Below the pieces are notes generated by a model. The model searched no databases. It worked only from the letters and a program-made list of their open reading frames with translations, and was not told where the DNA came from. From Bin87 sp965261195 (lineage in GTDB: Bacteria > Chloroflexota > Dehalococcoidia > Lucifugimonadales > UBA3495): 64,000 bases of DNA. The stretch spans positions 2,418,001 through 2,482,000 of the forward strand of contig OZ253455.1 of assembly GCA_965261195.1 (NCBI GenBank), given 5' to 3'. The translations under genes and the position numbers were made by a program. This document shows, one piece after another, positions 58,784-64,000 of this stretch. Numbering within the stretch: the first letter of the stretch is position 1; the number at the start of each line of letters is the position of its first letter.

Positions 58784-60766
58784 TTGTTATTTGCATCCAA
58801 CATCAGCAAAGCCTACTCGGACCGTACCTTGTTCAGGGGGCTTACCGTAAACGTGGCCGCGGGGGACCGTGTTGCGCTGATCGGCGCGAACGGTTCCGGC
58901 AAGACTACGCTCATGGACATTCTGGCCGGCGAGACCCTGCCGGGAGGAGGTAGCGTATCCTGGCGGAGAAACGCCACGATGGGCTACCTCAAGCAGGAAC
59001 CGGCATCGTTCACCGGCCAAACATTATTGCAGGAGGTCCTGGACGCTGACTCGGAGGTGATTGCTCTCAGCGACCGGATTGCTGCCACGCGGGATGCCTT
59101 GTCAGCGGAGGCCGATCCTGCGAGACAGGGCGATCTGCTGCAACAACTCGGCCAGCTTGACCTGGAGCTGGAGTCCGCCGGCGGTGACAATCGGGATCAC
59201 CAAGCCAAGGCGATCCTGTCCGGGCTTGGCTTTAAGCAGGGCGATTTTCTCCGCACCATGAACGAGTTCAGTGGTGGCTGGGTCATGCGGGCCGGCCTCG
59301 CCAGGCTGCTGTTCAGGAATCCCGACGTTTTGTTGCTGGATGAGCCAACCAACCACCTGGATCTTGATGCAAACCTGTGGTTCGAGAAGTACCTGGCCTC
59401 CTTTCAGGGCGGGGTGCTTATCACGTCGCACGACCGGACATTTCTGAACCAGGTGGCGAATCGGGTTCTCGCCATCGAGCCGGACGAAGTGATGCACCTG
59501 CGCGGCAACTATGACGATTACCTCGCCGCCAGCGAGCGCTCCCTTCAGGTGAAGCAGGCTGCCGCCGCCCGGCAGGAGCGCGAGATGCAGAAGCAGATGC
59601 GCTTCGTGGAGCGTTTCCGCTCCAAGGCCACCAAGGCCAGCCAGGTGCAAAGCCGTTTGAAGCAGATGGCGAAGGTGCAAACTATCGAGTTGCCCAGGGC
59701 GACCCGGAAAGTCCATTACTCGTTCCCGGAGCCGCCGCGCAGCGGTTCCGAGGTCATATCGCTGACCAACGTGAGCAAGTTCTACGGCGATAATGCGGTG
59801 TACCGAGGTATGAACCTGACGCTTTCGCGCGGCGACCGTGTTGCTTTGGTGGGGCCAAACGGGGCCGGCAAAACCACCATGTTGAAGATGCTCGCGGACG
59901 TACTCTCATTTGATGAGGGCGAGCGACGGACCGGCCACAACGTGTCGACGGCATACTACGCGCAGCACGTGCTGGATCTGCTCAACCCGAACAATACGCT
60001 CATCGATGAGCTGAAACAGGCAGCGCCGGGGGAGTCGGAACAGAACCTGCGAACTACGCTGGGCGGATTTCTGTTCAGCGGCGACGACCTCCTCAAGCCG
60101 ATCTCAGTGCTGTCCGGTGGGGAAAAGGCGCGTGTGGCCCTGGCCAAGCTGCTCCTACAGCCGAGTAACCTGCTTCTCATGGATGAACCAACCAACCACC
60201 TCGACATCGCTTCCAGGGAAATACTCGCCGATGCCCTGGGCGACTATCACGGCACCATTTGTCTCATAACCCACGACCGGACGCTGATACGGCAGGTCGC
60301 CAACAAGATAATCGAGATCGACGGCGGCCGGCCCACGGTGTTCCCCGGCGACTACGACAGCTATCTGTACCGGAAGCAGACGGAGACCGACACCTCTGGC
60401 GCCAAAACAACTGCCCGAGCGCCGGCTGACGCTACGACTCAACAGGCGCCGGTCAGGAGACGGTCCGGCCGGCCGCTGAGCGCGGAAGCGGAGCAGCAAC
60501 GGTCGCTTGGCAAAGAGGCGCGCCGGCTGGCGACGCGTATCGAGGAGATCAACGTCGCGCTGACCGACCGCGAAGCTTGCATGGGAGAGCTGGAAACCAT
60601 GTTTGCCAGGCCTGACCAGTTCGACGGCCCGACTCAGCTGGCAGCCTCCGGTGAACAGTATCGTGTGCTCAAAGAGGAGGCGGAATCACTGTGGGACGAG
60701 TGGGAGCGGTTGTCGCTGGAAGCAGAGAACATTGACCGATTGCTGGTGGGACTGAAGGCCGGTTAA
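58784..60766 (+). CDS. ABC-F family ATP-binding protein
   Basis: A 660-aa soluble protein with two ABC cassettes and no membrane domain, the architecture of ribosome-acting ABC-F factors. Cassette 1: GANGSGKTTLMDIL, FSGGWVMRAGLARLL, VLLLDEPTNHLDL. Cassette 2: GPNGAGKTTMLKML, LSGGEKARVALAKLL, LLLMDEPTNHLDI. The P-site tRNA interaction linker lies between them (about 235-310, RQEREMQKQMRFVERFRSKATKASQVQSR). A C-terminal coiled coil follows a disordered stretch. It resembles EttA/Uup-type housekeeping factors more than antibiotic-resistance types. The start is TTG. Confidence 0.9.
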   Translation: MLFASNISKAYSDRTLFRGLTVNVAAGDRVALIGANGSGKTTLMDILAGETLPGGGSVSWRRNATMGYLKQEPASFTGQTLLQEVLDADSEVIALSDRIAATRDALSAEADPARQGDLLQQLGQLDLELESAGGDNRDHQAKAILSGLGFKQGDFLRTMNEFSGGWVMRAGLARLLFRNPDVLLLDEPTNHLDLDANLWFEKYLASFQGGVLITSHDRTFLNQVANRVLAIEPDEVMHLRGNYDDYLAASERSLQVKQAAAARQEREMQKQMRFVERFRSKATKASQVQSRLKQMAKVQTIELPRATRKVHYSFPEPPRSGSEVISLTNVSKFYGDNAVYRGMNLTLSRGDRVALVGPNGAGKTTMLKMLADVLSFDEGERRTGHNVSTAYYAQHVLDLLNPNNTLIDELKQAAPGESEQNLRTTLGGFLFSGDDLLKPISVLSGGEKARVALAKLLLQPSNLLLMDEPTNHLDIASREILADALGDYHGTICLITHDRTLIRQVANKIIEIDGGRPTVFPGDYDSYLYRKQTETDTSGAKTTARAPADATTQQAPVRRRSGRPLSAEAEQQRSLGKEARRLATRIEEINVALTDREACMGELETMFARPDQFDGPTQLAASGEQYRVLKEEAESLWDEWERLSLEAENIDRLLVGLKAG

Positions 60767-60822
60767 TCCGGCGGTTTTGGCAGGAATCATTCGGAGCGGG
60801 ATGCGGGTCAAACCGGCCCGAT

Positions 60823-62007
60823 TTAGGTGATGATCCCCTGGTCTACCAGGCCCGCAAGCTCTGGTTCGTTGAGGCCCAGCAGGTCACCGTAGATTTCCTG
60901 GTTGTGCTCCCCATAGCTGGGGATGGGCCCGGCGGTGGTGGGCGTTTTGGAGAATTTGATGATGGTGGGGCCGGGCACCAGCATCGTCTTGCCCGGCGGG
61001 TCGGGGATTTCGGCCTCAACCATCACCTCGCGCTCCCACATATGCCGGTCTGCGAGCACCTCGGGAATTGACTTGACAGCGCCAAATGGTATGTCGGCGC
61101 CCACCAGGGATTCTTCCACTTCCTGTACCGAGCGTTCCTCGCACCAGAGGCGCAACAATTCCATGCGTATCTCGGCCATATCGGTAGCGAACATCGGGGC
61201 AGCAAACTCAGGGTCTTCGGACAGTTCGTCGTACCCCATTACCTTGAGCATCCGTTCCCACATTCCGGCGCGGGCAGCTCCGGTGGTAATCCAACCGTCC
61301 TTGCAGCGCAGGAAGGTGCCCACCCTCAAAAAATCATTGGTGTTGGTCTCGTAGCACATGGCCAGGGCGACTTCCTCCAGGGTAATCCCGCCATCCAGCA
61401 TTGCCACTTCCAGCCATTGCCCCTCGCCGGTTCGGTCGCGGTGCCGCAGCGCGCCCAGAATGCCGATGACCGCGTGGAGGGCGGCGGTGCGGTCCATGAC
61501 CGGGCCGTTGCCCATGATGGGTTGGTCGAATCCCCGGCCGGTCTGGTCGCCGAAACCGCTCATCGCCTGAATGATAGGGTCAAAACACTGGCGGTCGCGA
61601 TAGGGCCCGTATTGCCCGAAGCCCGATACCGAGGCGAGAATGATGCCCGGATTCACCTTGCATAGCTCTGCGTAGCCGAATCCCATTTCGGCCATGGTGC
61701 CCGGGCGAAAGTTTTCCAGGACTACGTCGGAAACCTCCAGCAGCCGGAAAAACAGCTCCTTGCCTTTGGCGTGGCGCGTGTTGAGGGTGATGCTCTTCTT
61801 GCCACGGTTGTACGCCGCGAACTGAACACTCATCTTCCCCACGAACGGGCCAGAGTCGCGCAGGTCGGCACCTTTACGCCACTCCAGCTTGATGACCTCC
61901 GCCCCCATGTCCCGCAGGATCAATCCACCCCGTGGCGCCGCCTGCCAGCGGGCCAATTCCAATATCCGCACGCCATCCAGTACAGCCCCGGCGCCGTTCT
62001 TAACCAT
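60823..62007 (-). CDS. CaiB/BaiF CoA-transferase family protein
   Basis: A 394-aa family III CoA-transferase, moving CoA between acyl groups without ATP. Landmarks: LDGVRILELARWQAAPRGGLILRDMGAEVIKLE at the N-terminus, YNRGKKSITLN, FRPGTMAEMGFGY, and the catalytic Asp in MGNGPVMDRTAALHAVIG. AGGAGA lies 7 nt before the ATG at 62007; the ATG at 62013 is too close to it. Normal length. Common in Chloroflexota degrading carnitine, oxalate, mesaconate or bile-acid-like substrates; the substrate here is unknown. Confidence 0.9.
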   Translation of the reverse strand: MVKNGAGAVLDGVRILELARWQAAPRGGLILRDMGAEVIKLEWRKGADLRDSGPFVGKMSVQFAAYNRGKKSITLNTRHAKGKELFFRLLEVSDVVLENFRPGTMAEMGFGYAELCKVNPGIILASVSGFGQYGPYRDRQCFDPIIQAMSGFGDQTGRGFDQPIMGNGPVMDRTAALHAVIGILGALRHRDRTGEGQWLEVAMLDGGITLEEVALAMCYETNTNDFLRVGTFLRCKDGWITTGAARAGMWERMLKVMGYDELSEDPEFAAPMFATDMAEIRMELLRLWCEERSVQEVEESLVGADIPFGAVKSIPEVLADRHMWEREVMVEAEIPDPPGKTMLVPGPTIIKFSKTPTTAGPIPSYGEHNQEIYGDLLGLNEPELAGLVDQGIIT

Positions 62008-62331
62008 AGTCATTCTCCTGTAATCCGCTAGTCCGCCGGCATCCAGAACGATGAACGCCGGCCGTGGTTCCGGTGAGTATAACCTGATTATCCCAACGTG
62101 TACCGAACGGCACGGGGTCGTGAGCAGACGGGTTCTGCCTATTCCGGGCTATGTCAGAACGAAGCCGGATGCAGCCGGAGGGTAAGCAATAAGCCAGTCG
62201 CTCGACACCGGTATCCGGCGCGGTTTTTGACCTGCTTCTAGCGGCAGGTTGCTATACACCAGCCGGTGAGCATCGGTTAGTTCGACCAACGGTTTCGGAA
62301 GGCCAACGCTGCCGGATGTGGCGTTGTGGCG
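62008..62331. other. Gap without recognised genes
   Basis: About 320 bp between the CoA-transferase start and the frameshifted lipoprotein end. No coding frame or clear hairpin was identified. Confidence 0.4.
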
Positions 62332-63559
62332 TTAGTACCGTTCTCGCAATTCTTGCAAGGCGATTGCTGCCTGTCGACGCAGCTGTTCGGCAATAACCCG
62401 TTCCTGATCTGCCGGATTGAAAGGGTCGGTCGCGAACGGTTGCCAGGAATTGGTCAGTGCGCGTATCGACGCTTCCTCGCGTCCCGCAGCTTCCGTCAGC
62501 AGGTTGTAGATGGGCAACAGGTAACTGGACTGAGGGAGGTCGCGCACCGCCCTGGATAGTTCCGAGCTGCGCAACCTGAACTGCTCCAGATCCTGGTGCG
62601 CCATCTCCCGGTCACATCCGCCTTCCGCCTGCCACCAATCTTCCGCCTGCCACCAATCGTCGTAACGTTGGTGGAAAGCGTTCCACTTCACACGGAGAGC
62701 TCTGAGTCGACTGCCGAACTGACTTGCGTCGGCCTCCCGTTCCGCACGGGCCCCGGCGTCCGCGTCGGTGGTGGCCGTTGCGTCCAGGGCCTCGTCACTT
62801 TCTTCAATCATGTCGCCGAAACGTTCAATGATATTGTCGAACTGTTTAAGGGTTTCGTCCGGATCATCGCTTTCGGCGAGCCCGTCCTGGGCTAGTGTAG
62901 TCAGCGTGAAACGTCTCCCAGGTTTCCTTGATTTCCCCAAAGGATTCAGCGAATCCAGCCGATGCTGCGGTTTCTGTGGCATCAGATTCGGTTCCGACGT
63001 TCCTCATCAGGTCGGACGCCATACCTACCGCCTGCTGTTGGGCCACGCCGGCATCCGAACGCCGCGCTTCCACCAGCTCGCGGGATGCGGGGTTGTTGGG
63101 CTGCCAGCGGTCTCGCAACGCGCGGAGCGCTTTCGCCGCCTCCTCAACAGAGTCGACTACCAGGTCGGCGAACTCGCCGGTATTGGCAGTGCGGGGAAGG
63201 TTCCGGGCCAACGCCGTGACGCCATTAAAGTCGGAGGCGAAATCGTCAAAAGCCTGTCGCACCGAGACGGCATCGCAGGTATCGAGACCGGCACGCCAGT
63301 TGTCGAAGTCCGAATGGAACTCGTCGCGCGCCTGTTTGTTCAGACGGCGCTGTCCTGCGAACTGATCCACCGCCTCACGTGCCGTTGGGGGCAAGGGTCC
63401 GGCGGAACTGACCAGTGGTGTGTTGGTCGGAGATGTCTCTGCGGTAGGGTTTTCGGATGGAGTGCAGGCGATCCCGACGATCACCAAAAGCGCTACTCCG
63501 CACAGCAAGATGCGGGCGTTGGTTCGTGCTTTATTGATTCGGGCTTTATTGATGATGAT
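62332..63559 (-). pseudogene. Two-domain lipoprotein, frameshifted, possibly with a non-standard start
   Basis: Two overlapping frames join near 62890. The upstream part has a lipoprotein signal (ILLCGVALLVIVGIAC, Cys at the lipobox) and a helical domain; the downstream part repeats it: FHSDFDNWRAGLDTCDAV...LRDRWQPNN versus FHQRYDDWWQAEDWWQAEGGCD...LTNSWQPFA. So the gene has an internal duplication of a domain of unknown function. Upstream of TTG 63508 the frame stays open through KARINKARTNAR with a basic signal start, and the best ribosome site, AGGAG, sits before ATC codons at 63551-63559 instead of ATG. Broken gene or sequence error. Confidence 0.6.
62625..62660. repeat. 18-bp tandem duplication
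   Basis: TCCGCCTGCCACCAATCT occurs twice in a row (second ends CG), encoding DWWQAEDWWQAE in the lipoprotein. A recent slippage duplication. Confidence 0.75.
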
Positions 63560-64000
63560 GTTACTCCTGCATAATCACTGACCAGGGAGTTTCTGAAGTC
63601 CCCGGTAAGCAATTGTTCAACGGCATCACTCAAGGTTTCAGGCGCATCGGCGAGGATCACCAAAACGTACCGATCCTGGGTTCGGGCCAGCGCCGTAATC
63701 GCGGTGCCGCTGAGGGCAAGCCCGGGGGCGTAGGGGGTTTCCAGAGTATCGTCAACGAATATGCCTGAGGCTTGCAGGTAGCGGCCCATTTGAGGCGCAT
63801 CCTCGTAAAGTCCCACAAACACCGTGTCGCGGCTGATGTCCTCCGAGTCCTTCAATTGAGAGGACAAATGAGAGGACAAACCAAATTCCGATAATCCGTT
63901 TCTAATCGCTACGCCGGCATTTAGCACGGCTGGCTGCCCCACCAAAATGTCAACGCTATCGTTGGGGCCGCGATTGTAGAAGTGCGGAAAGTCGGCGAGG
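63493..64000 (-). CDS. Hypothetical protein, 5' end beyond the window
   Basis: A partial reading frame open to the window edge, so the N-terminus is missing. Visible: LADFPHFYNRGPNDSVDILVGQPAVLNAGVAIR and TLETPYAPGLALSGTAITALARTQDRYVLVILADAPETLSDAVEQLL. The last 22 or so residues overlap the lipoprotein's N-terminal region in another frame, an unusual overlap. No family recognised; strand and helix alternation suggests an extracytoplasmic alpha/beta domain. Confidence 0.6.
   Translation of the reverse strand, partial: LADFPHFYNRGPNDSVDILVGQPAVLNAGVAIRNGLSEFGLSSHLSSQLKDSEDISRDTVFVGLYEDAPQMGRYLQASGIFVDDTLETPYAPGLALSGTAITALARTQDRYVLVILADAPETLSDAVEQLLTGDFRNSLVSDYAGVTSSSIKPESIKHEPTPASCCAE

Overview
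This 64 kb window is GC-rich bacterial chromosome. It most resembles a Chloroflexota genome of the Dehalococcoidia/SAR202 type. That is an inference from gene families: CaiB/BaiF CoA-transferase, an F420-type LLM oxidoreductase, NHL-repeat proteins, a GarR-like dehydrogenase, a TRAP permease, PT-rich surface proteins, a DUF5679 zinc ribbon and a VLRF1-domain protein. No rRNA gene is present to confirm it. Ordinary housekeeping genes (mutS2, uvrC, a Xer recombinase, argH, rpe, rpmB, an ABC-F ATPase, tRNA-Ala) are scattered among catabolic enzymes and mobile or decayed DNA.

Layout: 0-1.5 kb, a sodium:solute symporter. 1.6-4.7 kb, two tandem LigB-type dioxygenase-like paralogues, one split by an IS5-family element whose exact removal restores the frame. 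4.9-7.3 kb, an AT-rich restriction-modification pair that looks foreign. 7.3-12.6 kb, mutS2, a YafQ/DinJ-type toxin-antitoxin pair, a VLRF1-domain protein and an unusual DinB-tetrapyrrole-methylase-like fusion. 12.8-16.4 kb, a GarR-like dehydrogenase, enoyl-CoA hydratase, cyclophilin lipoprotein and RraA-like protein. 16.5-23 kb, Xer recombinase, NYN nuclease, uvrC and a broken mgtE. 23-28 kb, aldehyde dehydrogenase, PIG-L deacetylase, two nuclease-like proteins and an LLM oxidoreductase. 28-36.5 kb, two COG4127/Mrr-type endonucleases and a DUF4365 protein, interleaved with phhB, argH-rpe, rpmB and a cyclase. 36.5-40.8 kb, a flavin disulfide reductase, a TRAP large permease and an ISAs1-family element. 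40.8-45.2 kb, a repeat-rich spacer and a giant RCC1-like surface protein. 45.4-54 kb, SMP-30, NHL, tRNA-Ala, BBE-type oxidase, SDR, VOC and cupin genes. 54-64 kb, a frameshifted M28 peptidase, an AtzG-like/amidase pair, an ABC-F ATPase, a CoA-transferase and a frameshifted lipoprotein.

The most distinctive non-coding signal is a pair of 114-bp miniature elements (41650-41763 and 51111-51224). They lie in opposite orientation, have 11-bp terminal inverted repeats beginning GTAAC, and each is flanked by its own perfect 8-bp target duplication. These are the hallmarks of IS66-family mobilisation. A third, decayed copy lies at about 40986. Palindromic TGTCATTGCGAG-type repeats and CCCTCACCCC-type repeats are also dispersed.

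Several genes (mgtE, the ISAs1 transposase, M28 peptidase, IstA remnant, terminal lipoprotein) are broken by single-base frameshifts, two or three of them in homopolymer runs. Some of the apparent decay could therefore be sequence error. No CRISPR array, prophage or recognised complete secondary-metabolite cluster was seen.
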